DNA from: CAZFDT01 sp964518335
GTDB lineage: Bacteria; Planctomycetota; Phycisphaerae; Phycisphaerales; Phycisphaeraceae
Assembly: GCA_964518335.1 (NCBI GenBank)
Contig: CAZFDT010000014.1
Coordinates: forward strand, 1-64,000
Direction of reading: 5' to 3'
Length of the DNA: 64,000 nucleotides
Every line of letters begins with the position of its first letter. The stretch's first letter is position 1. The notes under the pieces are model-generated. The model was not told where the DNA came from and made no database searches. It saw only the letters and a list, made by a program, of their open reading frames with translations. Of the stretch, positions 34,081 through 43,277 are shown one piece after another. The position numbers were made by a program, and so were the translations under genes.

Positions 34081-35718
34081 ATGTCCACACCATCCGCCCC
34101 CCCCCTGTCGCCCCGAGATGCCGGGCACGTTCAATGCGTGTTCCGCGACAGCCTGACGCCCGCGGTCACGTGCGTGCTGGTCGGGTTCGGCGTGATGGCG
34201 GTCAGTTATGCGTTGCGTTTTCCCTGGCCGCAGCGCCTGTGGCCGGTGACTGTGGCGGCGGCGTGCGCGGTGTGGATGGCGGCGCTGCGATGGTGGCTTG
34301 GCAGGCACACGCTTCCGGTGCAGTTGTCCAATGCCGTGTCGCAGTTGCTGGTGTTACTCGTGCTGATCAACCTGTGTGTGGCGCTTTCGGTGACGCGCGA
34401 CGACCACGAATCCCTGCACTTCGGGCTGCTGGTCATCGGCGCCGGGCTGCTTTTTGTGTCCTGGCCTTGCCTGATATTTGCGATCGTGATGGTGTTGGGG
34501 GGCTGGTTGGCGACGGTGTGGCTGGCGGACGTGCCCATGCTCTGGGTGTATTACCCACACACCATGCTGGGGTGTGTCATCCTCGCGGGCATGGCGATGA
34601 TGATTCGGCGCGCCGCGATCGACCGACTGGTGGCGGCGATGCAGGCCGAGCAGCAGCGTCAGGAGCACACCGCCCGCCTGGCGCAGCAGTTGGCCAGCCG
34701 GGAGCGCGAGTACCGCGATCTGTTCAACGGCATGCTCGATCCCTTCGCCGTCCACGAGCTGGTATTTGATGACGCGGGAAATCCCTGCGACAGCCGGTTC
34801 ATCGAGGTGAACAATCGTCTCGTGGAGATGATGGGCCGGCCGCGCGACATGATCATGGGCAAGCGGATCAAGGAGATGCTGACCCATCCCGACCCGATGT
34901 GGCTGGAGTGCTTGGCGCGGGTGGCTCGTACGGGCAAAGCCGAACACTTCGAGAGCTATTCTCGCCTCGTGGGTCGCACGCTCGAGGTGGTGGTCTATGC
35001 GATTGACGAGCGTCGCGTGGCGGTCCTGTTCACCGACATCACCGATCGCCGCGCCCAGGAGCAGGCGCTGATGGACAGCGAAGCGCACTACCGCGCGGCG
35101 GCCGAGTCGAATCGCCGTCTACTCAGTGAAGTCAACCACCGCGTGCGCAACAACCTGGCGAGCCTGACAGGCCTGCTCACGCTCGTGCGACGCCAAGCCC
35201 GCGACGTGGCGCACTACCACGCGGCCATCGAGCAGCGCATCGCCGCCATGACGCACGTCCACAACCTCCTGGCCGACGCCAACTGGGGCGACCTGGCGCT
35301 CAACGAGCTGATTACGCGCCTGCTGGCGTCGATGCAGCGCTCCGCTCCGCGACAGATTCCCATGCTCATCGACGGCCCGCCCGTATCGGTCATTCCCCGC
35401 CAGATCGCACCGCTGACCATGACGCTCGTGGAGCTGTTCACCAACAGTTGCAAACACGGCGCTCACTGCAGCGAAAACGGCACGATCGACATCACGTGGC
35501 AGATCGATAGGCACGACGGTCACCCTCGCGTCCACGTGCGTTGGCGCGAGCGCGGCGGGCCGACCATTCTTGGCTCGCCTACGCGGTCGATGGGCACCGA
35601 GCTCATCGAAGGCTTTGTCGCCTTCGAGCTGGGCGGCCGGGCCACCCTGCGCTTCCACCCCGACGGCGTGGACCACAGCATCGAGTTTCCCGCCATGGGC
35701 GAGGTTCATGCACGATAG
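34081..35718 (+). CDS. Membrane PAS sensor histidine kinase (HisKA_2 type)
   Basis: The 545-aa protein has about six membrane spans in residues 20-180, a short coiled coil (about 185-215), a PAS domain (about 215-330) and a kinase core. The phosphoacceptor region reads LLSEVNHRVRNNLASLTGLL, the HisKA_2 signature with the phospho-His in NHRVRNN. The ATPase domain has the N-box VELFTNSCKHG. HisKA_2 kinases often signal to atypical or stand-alone regulators; no response regulator is adjacent. The ATG at 34081 is used; a run of nine C residues falls at codons 6-9. TATGCT 10 bases upstream may be the -10. Confidence 0.88.
   Translation: MSTPSAPPLSPRDAGHVQCVFRDSLTPAVTCVLVGFGVMAVSYALRFPWPQRLWPVTVAAACAVWMAALRWWLGRHTLPVQLSNAVSQLLVLLVLINLCVALSVTRDDHESLHFGLLVIGAGLLFVSWPCLIFAIVMVLGGWLATVWLADVPMLWVYYPHTMLGCVILAGMAMMIRRAAIDRLVAAMQAEQQRQEHTARLAQQLASREREYRDLFNGMLDPFAVHELVFDDAGNPCDSRFIEVNNRLVEMMGRPRDMIMGKRIKEMLTHPDPMWLECLARVARTGKAEHFESYSRLVGRTLEVVVYAIDERRVAVLFTDITDRRAQEQALMDSEAHYRAAAESNRRLLSEVNHRVRNNLASLTGLLTLVRRQARDVAHYHAAIEQRIAAMTHVHNLLADANWGDLALNELITRLLASMQRSAPRQIPMLIDGPPVSVIPRQIAPLTMTLVELFTNSCKHGAHCSENGTIDITWQIDRHDGHPRVHVRWRERGGPTILGSPTRSMGTELIEGFVAFELGGRATLRFHPDGVDHSIEFPAMGEVHAR
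34097..34105 (+). repeat. C9 homopolymer in kinase N-terminal codons
   Basis: Nine consecutive C residues lie within the first ten codons of the sensor kinase gene (segment SAPPLSP). A one-base slip would truncate the protein immediately. Confidence 0.75.
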
Positions 35719-35744
35719 CACTCCTGCCTCGCTAAGATCTCACA

Positions 35745-36977
35745 ATGACGACGCCGCGCTGGATATACCTGGACAACAACGCCACGACCATGCCCGCACC
35801 GCAGGTCGTCGAGTCCATGGCGCAGATGCATGGCGAGCTATGGGCCAACCCCTCCAGCGTCCACCGTTTCGGTCAGATGGTGCGGCAGAAGGTGGAACTG
35901 GCGCGAGCGTCGGTGGCGTCACTCATCGGCGTGCGGCCGCGCGAGCTGATCTTCACCAGCGGAGGCACCGAATCCAACAATCTGGCCCTGCGCGGCGTCA
36001 TGGGTACGGCCACGGACCCGCAACGCCGCGTGCTCATCACGGACAAGGTCGAGCACTCGGCGATCCGCGAGCCGGCAGAGGCCCTGCAGCGCGAGGGCGT
36101 GAACGTCGTGTGGCTGGCGACTGACGGTCACGGCATGGTGACGCCCGAGCGCGTCGCCGCCGCGCTGCACGCCGCCGCCGACGACGACGCGACGCTGCTG
36201 GTCAGCGTGCAGTGGGCCAACAATGAAACCGGTTTGATCCAACCGATTGAGGCCATCGCCGCGGAGGTTCGCCGAGCCCGTGCTGCAGTCAACCATCAGC
36301 GTTGCCGGATCAATCTGCACGTGGACGCGACTCAGGCGGTAGGGAAGATTCCCGTGGACGCCGCAGGCATGGGCATCGATCTCTTGACGCTGGCTGCTCA
36401 CAAATTTCACGGGCCCAAAGGCGTCGGCGCATTGTTTGCGCGGATGGGTGTGCGCCTGCGGCCGGCACAGACGGGCGGGCCGCAGGAGCGCAACCGGCGC
36501 GGCGGCACCGAGAATACTGCCGGGATCGTCGGCATGGGTGTCGCGGCAGAGTTGGCGAGCGAGTTTGTCGCCAACACGCCCCGCATCGCAACCCTGCAGG
36601 GCCTCCGCGACCATTTCGAGGCCGCCGTCCTGGCGCAGTTGCCCGATGCCGTCGTCAACGCGCGTGACGACGACCGGCACCGCCGCCTGTGGAATACGTC
36701 GAACCTGGGCTTTCCCAGCCTCGAAGCTGAGGCCATCCTCCTGAGTCTGTCCGAACGGAGCGTCTGCGCCTCGGCCGGCGCCGCCTGCAGCAGCGGCTCA
36801 CTCGAACCCTCGCCTGTGCTGTTGGCCATGGGCATTCCCGAGCCCGTCGCTCACGGATCGGTGCGATTCTCCCTCAGCCGCTTCACGGCCCCCGACGAGA
36901 TCGACGCCGCCGTTGCCATCGTCATCGACGTGGTGCGACGACTCGGTCGCACGCTCCCCATCGGCGCTCGATCCTGA
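35745..36977 (+). CDS. Cysteine desulfurase (NifS/IscS group I)
   Basis: This PLP enzyme removes sulfur from L-cysteine as a persulfide for Fe-S clusters or thio-modification. The 410-aa protein has IYLDNNATT at its start, the PLP lysine K220 (AAHKFHGPKG), the RRGGTEN segment and the active-site cysteine C348 in the long, group I-type loop (GAACSSGSLEPS). It is full length. TAAGAT (35733-35738) sits 6 bases before the ATG. No iscU, mnmA or iscR gene is next to it, so the sulfur acceptor is unknown and I leave the symbol blank. Confidence 0.93.
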   Translation: MTTPRWIYLDNNATTMPAPQVVESMAQMHGELWANPSSVHRFGQMVRQKVELARASVASLIGVRPRELIFTSGGTESNNLALRGVMGTATDPQRRVLITDKVEHSAIREPAEALQREGVNVVWLATDGHGMVTPERVAAALHAAADDDATLLVSVQWANNETGLIQPIEAIAAEVRRARAAVNHQRCRINLHVDATQAVGKIPVDAAGMGIDLLTLAAHKFHGPKGVGALFARMGVRLRPAQTGGPQERNRRGGTENTAGIVGMGVAAELASEFVANTPRIATLQGLRDHFEAAVLAQLPDAVVNARDDDRHRRLWNTSNLGFPSLEAEAILLSLSERSVCASAGAACSSGSLEPSPVLLAMGIPEPVAHGSVRFSLSRFTAPDEIDAAVAIVIDVVRRLGRTLPIGARS

Positions 36978-37092
36978 CAACCATGCGACACTTCATCTGT
37001 TCACGAATCGCGACGGATCTGAGGCCGATTGGCATGGCTCACCCAATGGTCGGTATCATTCACGCCCCTGCCATGTGCGTGGAGGCGTAGTC

Positions 37093-37869
37093 TTGTCGGT
37101 GCTGGACCAATTTCGGCTGGATGGCAAGGTTGCCCTGGTGACGGGCGGCGCGGGGCTGTACGGACGGCAGATCGTCGCGGCGCTAGCTGAGGCCGGGGCG
37201 CGCACTGTGATGGCCAGTCGGGATCTGCAAAAACTGCAGGACTGCGCCCGGACCTTACAGGCCGCGGGGTTCGACGTGCGGGCGATGCAGTTGGACCAGG
37301 CCGATGAACAGTCCGTCCAGGCGCTTCACGATCGGCTGCACCATGACTTCGACGGTGTGGACGTGCTGGTGAACAATGCCGTCGCCCGGCCGATGAAGGA
37401 CTGGTCCGACACTGCCGACGCATTCGCCAAGAGCATGGCGATTAACGCGACGGGACTGTTCATGATGATGCGCCTCTTCGGCGACGCCATGGCCGGACGC
37501 CGACGGGGCAGCATCATCAACGTAGGCTCCATTCAAGGCGTGGTGGGCCCGGACTACTCGCTGTATGAGGGCCTGGGCTGGGGTTCGCCGCCGGATTATT
37601 TCTTTCACAAGGGCGGGCTGCTGCAGTTAACCCGCTACGCCGCGGCGAAGCTCGGCCCGGCGGGCGTCCGCGTCAACGCCATCAGTCCGGGCGGGTTTTA
37701 CAACGACCAGGACTCACGTTTTGTCGATCGCTATTGTCGTCGCACGTTTCTGGGCCGACTGGCCAATGACACCGACCTGCAGGGCGCCATCGTGTTCCTC
37801 GCCTCTGATGCATCCGCGTACGTCACCGGCGCCAACATCCCCATCGACGGCGGATATACAGCGATGTGA
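37093..37869 (+). CDS. Short-chain dehydrogenase/reductase
   Basis: The 258-aa protein is a classical SDR that should oxidise or reduce a hydroxy/keto substrate with NAD(P). It has the cofactor motif TGGAGLYG, the NNA motif (VLVNNAVA), a serine in INVGSIQG and the catalytic pair Y-FFH-K in PDYFFHKGG, ending GANIPIDGGYTAM. The start is probably TTG 37093, as GGAGG at 37081-37085 lies 7 bases before it. An insertion (YEGLGWGSPP) lies between the Ser and the Tyr-Lys pair. It is the first gene of a three-gene operon with a Gfo/Idh/MocA protein and an HpcH-type aldolase, which suggests sugar or sugar-acid catabolism. Confidence 0.88.
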   Translation: MSVLDQFRLDGKVALVTGGAGLYGRQIVAALAEAGARTVMASRDLQKLQDCARTLQAAGFDVRAMQLDQADEQSVQALHDRLHHDFDGVDVLVNNAVARPMKDWSDTADAFAKSMAINATGLFMMMRLFGDAMAGRRRGSIINVGSIQGVVGPDYSLYEGLGWGSPPDYFFHKGGLLQLTRYAAAKLGPAGVRVNAISPGGFYNDQDSRFVDRYCRRTFLGRLANDTDLQGAIVFLASDASAYVTGANIPIDGGYTAM

Positions 37870-38843
37870 CCGCCATGCCCCGACCGCTCGTCACCCATCC
37901 CGACCGCATCCGCCTGGCCATGCTCGGCATGGTCGAAGGCAACGGCCATCCCTACAGTTGGTCGGCGATCATCAACGGTCGATACGACGCCCAGCGGATG
38001 GCCGCGTGCGGCTACCCTGTCATTCCGCAATACCTGGGCGCTCAGCCGCCCGATACGCTGGGTATCCCCGGTGCTGCCGTAACTCACGTCTGGTGCGACC
38101 GTCGCGACGATGCACAGCAAGTCGCCGCCTGCTGCTACATCAAGCACGTGCTGGAGCGGCCCGAGGATGCACTCGGCCACGTCGATGCCGTCATCATCGC
38201 GACCGACATCGGCGGCGAACATGTCCATCGCGCTCGACCGTTCATCGAAGCCGGACTGCCGGTGTTCATCGACAAACCGCTGACTGATCGCCAGGACCAT
38301 CTGCGCCTGTTTGTCACGTGGGTCGATGAGGGCAAGGCCATTCTCTCCACCAGCGCCATGCGCTATGCCTGCGAATTCGTCGAGCTGCGCTCGCGGCTGG
38401 CCGAGGTGGGTCATCCGCGGTACATCGTCGTCAGCATGGCCAAGACATGGGAGCGCTACGGCATCCACGCGATCGAGGCGGTTTATGGCCTGCTGGCTCC
38501 GGGCCAATGGACCGGCGTGACGAACTCGGGCACCCCGGAGCGCAACGTGGTGCATGCGTCGCACGCCGACGGCGTGGAGGTCGTGTGGCTTGTGGGACAG
38601 GACATGCTGGGCGCGTTCGCTCACGTCACGGTGTACGGCACGAAGGGCCGCATCGATGCGCGGTTCGACGATACGTTCGCGGCGTTCAAGGCCCAGTTGC
38701 AGGCGTTTGTCACCTATCTGCGCTGCGGCGAGCGACCGTTCCCTTTCGCCCAGACCGTGGAGCAGATGAAAATCGTGATCGCCGGCATCCGCAGCCGCGA
38801 CGCACACGGGCGAAAGATCGCTCTTGAGGAGATTGCAGTATGA
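37866..38843 (+). CDS. Gfo/Idh/MocA-family oxidoreductase
   Basis: This is a predicted NAD(P)-dependent sugar or cyclitol dehydrogenase of 325 aa (GTG 37866) or 322 aa (ATG 37875). The N-terminal Rossmann segment reads AMLGMVEGNGHPYSWSAI, a variant of the usual GxGxxG found in planctomycete members. The EKP-like motif is present as FIDKPLTD with catalytic lysine. The C-terminal domain is somewhat short for the family. Its start overlaps the SDR stop and its end overlaps the aldolase start by 4 bases, so all three are translated together. The substrate is unknown. Confidence 0.85.
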   Translation: MTAMPRPLVTHPDRIRLAMLGMVEGNGHPYSWSAIINGRYDAQRMAACGYPVIPQYLGAQPPDTLGIPGAAVTHVWCDRRDDAQQVAACCYIKHVLERPEDALGHVDAVIIATDIGGEHVHRARPFIEAGLPVFIDKPLTDRQDHLRLFVTWVDEGKAILSTSAMRYACEFVELRSRLAEVGHPRYIVVSMAKTWERYGIHAIEAVYGLLAPGQWTGVTNSGTPERNVVHASHADGVEVVWLVGQDMLGAFAHVTVYGTKGRIDARFDDTFAAFKAQLQAFVTYLRCGERPFPFAQTVEQMKIVIAGIRSRDAHGRKIALEEIAV

Positions 38844-39661
38844 GCAGCTCATCGTCGAGTCCGCTGCGTTCAAGCCGCGTGTTATCGCGGTTGCGGACCG
38901 ACAGCGTCGCCTCGTGCGTGAAGATGAACCTCAGTGATGCTCGCGCGATCGAGATCGCCGCAATGTGCGGGTTCGACTGCGTGTGGCTGGACCTGGAACA
39001 CGTGCCCAACACGCTACAGCACATCGAGCACGGTATCCGCGCCGCCAAGGCGTACAACTGCGACACGCTGGTGCGCGTGCCCCGCGGCAGCTACAGCGAT
39101 CTGGTGCGGCCGCTGGAGATGGACGCCGCTGGCATCATGATCCCTCACGTGATGAGCGCTGACGACGCCCGGCGCATCGTCTGGCAGACGAAGTTTCATC
39201 CGCTGGGGCGACGACCCGTCGATGGTGGCAACAGCGACGGTGCTTACTGCAGCGTAAGTCTCACCGATTACATGGCGCACGCCAATGCGCAGCGGTTCGT
39301 GGCTCTGCAGATCGAAGACCCCGAGCCGCTCGACGAGCTGAATGAGATCGCGGCCCTGCCCGGAGTGGACATGCTGTTTTTCGGTCCAGGTGACTTCACA
39401 CAGGGCATCGGCTGTCCCGGCCAGTTCGACCATCCCAAAGTCGACGAGGCCCGCCGCGCCGTCGCCGACGCCGCTGTCCGTCACGGCAAAGTTGCGGGAA
39501 CCGTCGCTTCGCTCCAGTCGCTGCAGTCAACGATCGAGGCGGGCTATCGCTTCATCAGCGTTGGCGCCGATGTCGTCGGCCTGCGCGACTACTTCGCCCA
39601 GATTGCAGCCGCCTTCAACGCCGCGCCCATGACTCAACGCGCCGGCGTGTACCGCGCCTGA
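38840..39661 (+). CDS. HpcH/HpaI-family aldolase
   Basis: This metal-dependent class II aldolase or lyase (273 aa) cleaves 2-keto-3-deoxy sugar acids or similar compounds to pyruvate plus an aldehyde. Family features are the WLDLEHVPN segment with catalytic His, RVPRGSYSD with the pyruvate-binding Arg, and metal ligands in LQIEDPEP (Glu) and FFGPGDFT (Asp). An N-terminal Ser-rich stretch of about 15 residues precedes the barrel. The ATG overlaps the preceding stop (ATGA). As last gene of the SDR-Gfo-aldolase operon it probably performs the final carbon-carbon cleavage of the pathway. Confidence 0.87.
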   Translation: MSSSSSSPLRSSRVLSRLRTDSVASCVKMNLSDARAIEIAAMCGFDCVWLDLEHVPNTLQHIEHGIRAAKAYNCDTLVRVPRGSYSDLVRPLEMDAAGIMIPHVMSADDARRIVWQTKFHPLGRRPVDGGNSDGAYCSVSLTDYMAHANAQRFVALQIEDPEPLDELNEIAALPGVDMLFFGPGDFTQGIGCPGQFDHPKVDEARRAVADAAVRHGKVAGTVASLQSLQSTIEAGYRFISVGADVVGLRDYFAQIAAAFNAAPMTQRAGVYRA

Positions 39662-39850
39662 TGCAACCATGCGCGCTCTACATGTCATCATGACGCCCCT
39701 GCTGTCTGCCGGCGCCCATGCCGACAGATACGAGCCTGCCGCCCCGTTGCCAATGTGTGTCGCGGCCGATGGCGACGGGGTAGATGTCGACGGCGGAAAG
39801 AATGTACACCGGTCGCGCGTTGCCCATCTGTTCATTGGATCACTGCAACC

Positions 39851-41158
39851 CTAACTGTACTCCCCAAGGGCGAGCATGGCCGCACCCAGGCTCGTCGGCT
39901 CCGGGCAAGGGCTGGCGACAACGGGGACGCCCAGCTCGCGCGACTTGATGTCGAGCCAGAGCGGACTGCGCGCGCCCCCGCCCGCGGCCACGATGCGACC
40001 AGGCACCTGTGATCCGCACAGTCGATGCACCTGCGCTGCAAGCTGCCGAGCCACCGCTTCGAGGATCGCCCGCGTGACCTCTCCGGGCGAATGATGGGGG
40101 CGGACGTGACGAAAGCACGACTCGATGTCCCCGCCATCCTCGAAGGGCTCAATCCTGAGATCGGTGGATGCCTCCGCCGCCTGTCGATCCAACTCGGCGA
40201 AGTCGGGCGTGTAATGCCGGCCTTGGGCGGCAAGTGAACGGCGGTAGTGCTCCAGCAGGTTCGCCGAAGTGCTGCCAAAACACATGAGGAAGTTGATGTC
40301 CGAGCGAGGGCCGGGGCCAGCATACACACCGTCTGGCAACTGCAGCGGAATAGACTTGGCACAATAGACCGTCGCCAACACCGTTCCTGTGGTTTCCGTC
40401 ACCAGTCCGGGTGCGATCCCGGCCCCAAGCGCCCCGGCGTACTGGTCCAGGCATCCCAGCACGACATGACAACGCAGTGGTAGCCCAAGCGACTTTGCGG
40501 CGTCGGACGTCACCTCACCCAGGTCCGTCCCCGCACGCATGGGTTGCGACAGGACAAGCGACGCCAAGCCTGCACGCTCCACCGCCTGCTCCCACCATGC
40601 CAGGGCGTGAATGTCCAGCAGCCCGGTCAGCCCGGACACACCTGCTTCCGTAACCCACCTGTCGGTCAATCGCCAGATGAGGTAATCACTCAGCAGCGCC
40701 ACGCGAGCGGCACGCCGCCAGAGCTGAGGCTGTGTGCGCTCAAACCATCGCAGCTTAGCCACCATGAACTGGTGCGACATGGATGGTACGCCGGTGCGCC
40801 GGGCATATCCCTGCAGCGCCGTCAGGGACGGGACATCCGAGAGCGTGGCCCGGCCATCAGACCACACCACAAACGGCGTCAACACACGATCATCGGCGTC
40901 CAACAGCACAAACGTATTCGTCTGCGTCGCGAACGTCACAGTAGCGACGTGCGCCACCCGTTCACCCAGCGACGCTATCGCCGTGGCCAGCATCGCCTCG
41001 AACCGATTCACCGGCAGTTCGGCCCAGCCTGGCTGGGGCTGATCCATCGCCACAGCGGCCCGATGCAGCGCAACGATCTGCTTGCGCTCGTCGAACACGA
41101 CGGCCTTCAGATACGTGGTGCCCAGATCAAAGGCGAGCACGTGCGCCATGGCGTTCAC
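39851..41158 (-). CDS. FGGY-family carbohydrate kinase
   Basis: This sugar kinase of 435 aa phosphorylates a pentulose-, hexulose- or polyol-type substrate. The actin-like ATPase signatures are visible: LAFDLGTTYLKAVVFD at the start, GCLDQYAGALGAG with the catalytic Asp, TGTVLATVY, and AAGGGARSPLWLDIKSRELGVPV near the C-terminus. It is shorter than xylulokinase (about 480-500). The start is GTG 41158 overlapping the upstream stop (GTGA), or ATG 41149. It follows the ceramidase-like gene in one operon that diverges from the GntR operon, tying it to the amino-sugar-like cluster. Confidence 0.88.
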   Translation of the reverse strand: MNAMAHVLAFDLGTTYLKAVVFDERKQIVALHRAAVAMDQPQPGWAELPVNRFEAMLATAIASLGERVAHVATVTFATQTNTFVLLDADDRVLTPFVVWSDGRATLSDVPSLTALQGYARRTGVPSMSHQFMVAKLRWFERTQPQLWRRAARVALLSDYLIWRLTDRWVTEAGVSGLTGLLDIHALAWWEQAVERAGLASLVLSQPMRAGTDLGEVTSDAAKSLGLPLRCHVVLGCLDQYAGALGAGIAPGLVTETTGTVLATVYCAKSIPLQLPDGVYAGPGPRSDINFLMCFGSTSANLLEHYRRSLAAQGRHYTPDFAELDRQAAEASTDLRIEPFEDGGDIESCFRHVRPHHSPGEVTRAILEAVARQLAAQVHRLCGSQVPGRIVAAGGGARSPLWLDIKSRELGVPVVASPCPEPTSLGAAMLALGEYS

Positions 41159-42489
41159 AAATCCTTCAGCAGTTGGAGCGTCGCAGCGACCATGCGCTGG
41201 CCCGAGGCAGGGCTGGCGAAGATCGCATTTCCCGCTTCGTAAGCGCGATCATCCACCGCCTGCTGCGTGACGAGATAGCCCTGCAGATCACCGTTGGCCA
41301 GACTGACCATGAAGGTATCGCGGGCTTGGGCTTTGACCTGCAACGCGAACTCCACGAACAACTCGCCCGGCCAGGCCGCCAGTCGCCACGGGCCGACGCG
41401 CAGGGCCTGCACCTCCGCAGGCAGACAGGCGGCAGCGGCTTCGTGGATGCGACCGTCCTCCGCCGCGCGAGTCAGTGCCAGCGTCTCCTCGGCGCCGAAA
41501 ACATCCACCTCGGCGGTGCGGACCTCGCTGCGAGCGGCCCGTGCCTGTTGCAGGTGCTCCAGGCGGGCTCGGGCGGCGTCGAGCCAGGTCTGCGCCTGCA
41601 CAACATCGGGCAAAGTGCGCAAGGGCAGGTCCACGCCGGCACAGGCCACGCCCAGTTTCGGCGTGGCGATCGGTTGCCCGTTCTGTCGCACGGCCTGCTC
41701 GATCGCTTGCCCCAGCGCCGTGCCGAGTCGCTGTGCCTCCTCGAATGTGTTCGCGCGGGTGACGTAGCGTGGACTGAGATTGCCGCACACGCCGGTGAGG
41801 CCGACCACGGGGCACGACGCGCCCAGCCATGAGTGCTGCAGTTGCCTACGGGTCATGCCGTGCAGATCACCGCTGACGAGCGTCGAGTCCTCATGAAGCA
41901 CCGTGGGATGCATGGCGCAGACTGTGACGATGCCAATGGGCTCACGTGGGTCTGCCGTCTCGCTTGCCAGGATCACCGGCACGTCCGCGTCGCGCGGCCC
42001 GGCCGGGTCACGCCGATTGGTTCCCACGCACGAACCGTCGGCCACGGCAAGCGTCAACTCCGCCGGACGCGCGCCAGCCACCGCCCGGATCGCCGCATCG
42101 ACAAGGCCGGCCTCCAACTGGGCCATGTAACGCGGACAGGGCGGCGGCACGATCGGGTCAGCATCGTTGCTCACGTAGCGACCCGTCACGGGTCCCGAAT
42201 GCGTGTGCGTCGCACCGAGCAGGATGTGTGCCGCGGGCACACCGCACCGCGCTGCGATGCGCTCGCGCGTGCGTGCCACGGTCGCCTTGGTGAGCAAGAT
42301 GACGTCGGCACAAAGGATCAGCAGCGGGCAGCTTCCGTCGTCAAGATACATCGCCGAGGCCATGAGCGGATCGTGGACGCCGGTGCTGATCCGCTGCACG
42401 TGCGGGTAGCCGTAGAGGAACACCGGCGAGATTGGGGAGATATCGACCTGGGCGGCGCCGGCGCGGCATGTCGGGGATTGACGCGTCAT
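41155..42489 (-). CDS. Neutral-ceramidase-like amidohydrolase
   Basis: The 444-aa protein matches the N-terminal catalytic domain of neutral/alkaline ceramidases, zinc amidases that cut N-acyl bonds. Visible features are AAQVDISPISP near the start, the zinc-site motif GATHTHSGP, the CAMHPTVL segment and SGDLHGMTRRQL. It lacks a signal peptide and the C-terminal immunoglobulin-like domain of true ceramidases, so it is probably cytosolic. In this sugar-type locus it more likely deacylates a small N-acyl compound than a sphingolipid; that is inference. It is the promoter-proximal gene of the operon with the FGGY kinase. Confidence 0.8.
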   Translation of the reverse strand: MTRQSPTCRAGAAQVDISPISPVFLYGYPHVQRISTGVHDPLMASAMYLDDGSCPLLILCADVILLTKATVARTRERIAARCGVPAAHILLGATHTHSGPVTGRYVSNDADPIVPPPCPRYMAQLEAGLVDAAIRAVAGARPAELTLAVADGSCVGTNRRDPAGPRDADVPVILASETADPREPIGIVTVCAMHPTVLHEDSTLVSGDLHGMTRRQLQHSWLGASCPVVGLTGVCGNLSPRYVTRANTFEEAQRLGTALGQAIEQAVRQNGQPIATPKLGVACAGVDLPLRTLPDVVQAQTWLDAARARLEHLQQARAARSEVRTAEVDVFGAEETLALTRAAEDGRIHEAAAACLPAEVQALRVGPWRLAAWPGELFVEFALQVKAQARDTFMVSLANGDLQGYLVTQQAVDDRAYEAGNAIFASPASGQRMVAATLQLLKDL

Positions 42490-42504
42490 TCCAAATAGAT
42501 TATG

Positions 42505-42517
42505 TTGTTATAACCAA
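42505..42517. promoter_or_regulatory. Candidate GntR operator in divergent spacer
   Basis: TTGTTATAACCAA, with the perfect 8-bp palindrome GTTATAAC at 42507-42514, is the only AT-rich symmetric site in the 44-base spacer between the ceramidase-like and GntR genes. It is ideally placed to control both directions. Confidence 0.45.
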
Positions 42518-42533
42518 TCACGCAAGGCCCGCC

Positions 42534-43277
42534 ATGCTCGCCATGACCACCGCCTACAACGCCGTCGCCCAGTCGCTTCGCGACCGCATCCTTTCGGGCA
42601 GGCTCAGCGCCGGCATGCAGCTCGCCACTGAACGCGAACTGTGCGACGAGTTTGCCGCGTCGCGCATCACCATCCGTCGGGCCTTGTCGATCCTCGAAGA
42701 GGAGCGGCTGGTAGACCGCCGCCAAGGCGCAGGGACGTTCGTGACCGCGACGGGCGTGCGGAAGATTCCCATTGTCACGTCCGACTTTTTCGGGAGCGTG
42801 TCGCGTCATGCGCCGGACATGACACGACGTGTGCTTCGGATGGGATGGGTGCGGCCGGACGCCGAGTTGGTGCGCACGCTGCGTGTGCCCCCGGGCGAGC
42901 GGCTCCTGCGCGCACAGCGCGCCGATGAGCAACAGGGGCAGACCGTCGCCGTGGATGAGTTGTATCTGGTGGGATCGCTGGCCGATCGTCTGACTGACAT
43001 CGATCTGGCCGAGTTGGACTTCCTCACCCGCTGGGAGAAGGTGCAGCGAATCGAGCTGGCCTACGGCACGCAGACCATCGAGGCAGCGCGCAGTTCGCCA
43101 TCGGATGCCTCCATGATGCGGTTGCGACGCGGGGCGCCGATTCTACGCGAGACCAACGTCATCTTCCTCGTCAGCGGCCGCCCCGCAGGGCGGTTCGTCA
43201 GCGCCTATCGGCCGGATCGTTTCCAGTTTGAGGCCACCCTCAACCTGCGCAGCAGCGCCCGGAGAGGCGTAAGTTGA
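42534..43277 (+). CDS. GntR/HutC-family repressor
   Basis: The 247-aa protein has an N-terminal winged helix (about 5-70: LATERELCDEFAASRITIRRAL) and a C-terminal UTRA ligand domain (about 95-240), the HutC/NagR/FarR architecture that typically senses phosphorylated sugars or other pathway intermediates. Start ATG 42534, or 42543. It is the first gene of the NagA-NagB-aminotransferase-dehydrogenase operon and diverges from the ceramidase-FGGY operon. Autoregulation through the palindrome at 42505-42517 is likely. Its NagR-like architecture agrees with an amino-sugar pathway. Confidence 0.9.
   Translation: MLAMTTAYNAVAQSLRDRILSGRLSAGMQLATERELCDEFAASRITIRRALSILEEERLVDRRQGAGTFVTATGVRKIPIVTSDFFGSVSRHAPDMTRRVLRMGWVRPDAELVRTLRVPPGERLLRAQRADEQQGQTVAVDELYLVGSLADRLTDIDLAELDFLTRWEKVQRIELAYGTQTIEAARSSPSDASMMRLRRGAPILRETNVIFLVSGRPAGRFVSAYRPDRFQFEATLNLRSSARRGVS

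Noticed and set aside
39662..39850. Small ORFs on both strands between the aldolase and FGGY genes
   Set aside because: A 61-codon plus-strand frame and a 49-codon minus-strand frame overlap each other; neither has a ribosome site or recognisable family, so I cannot support either.
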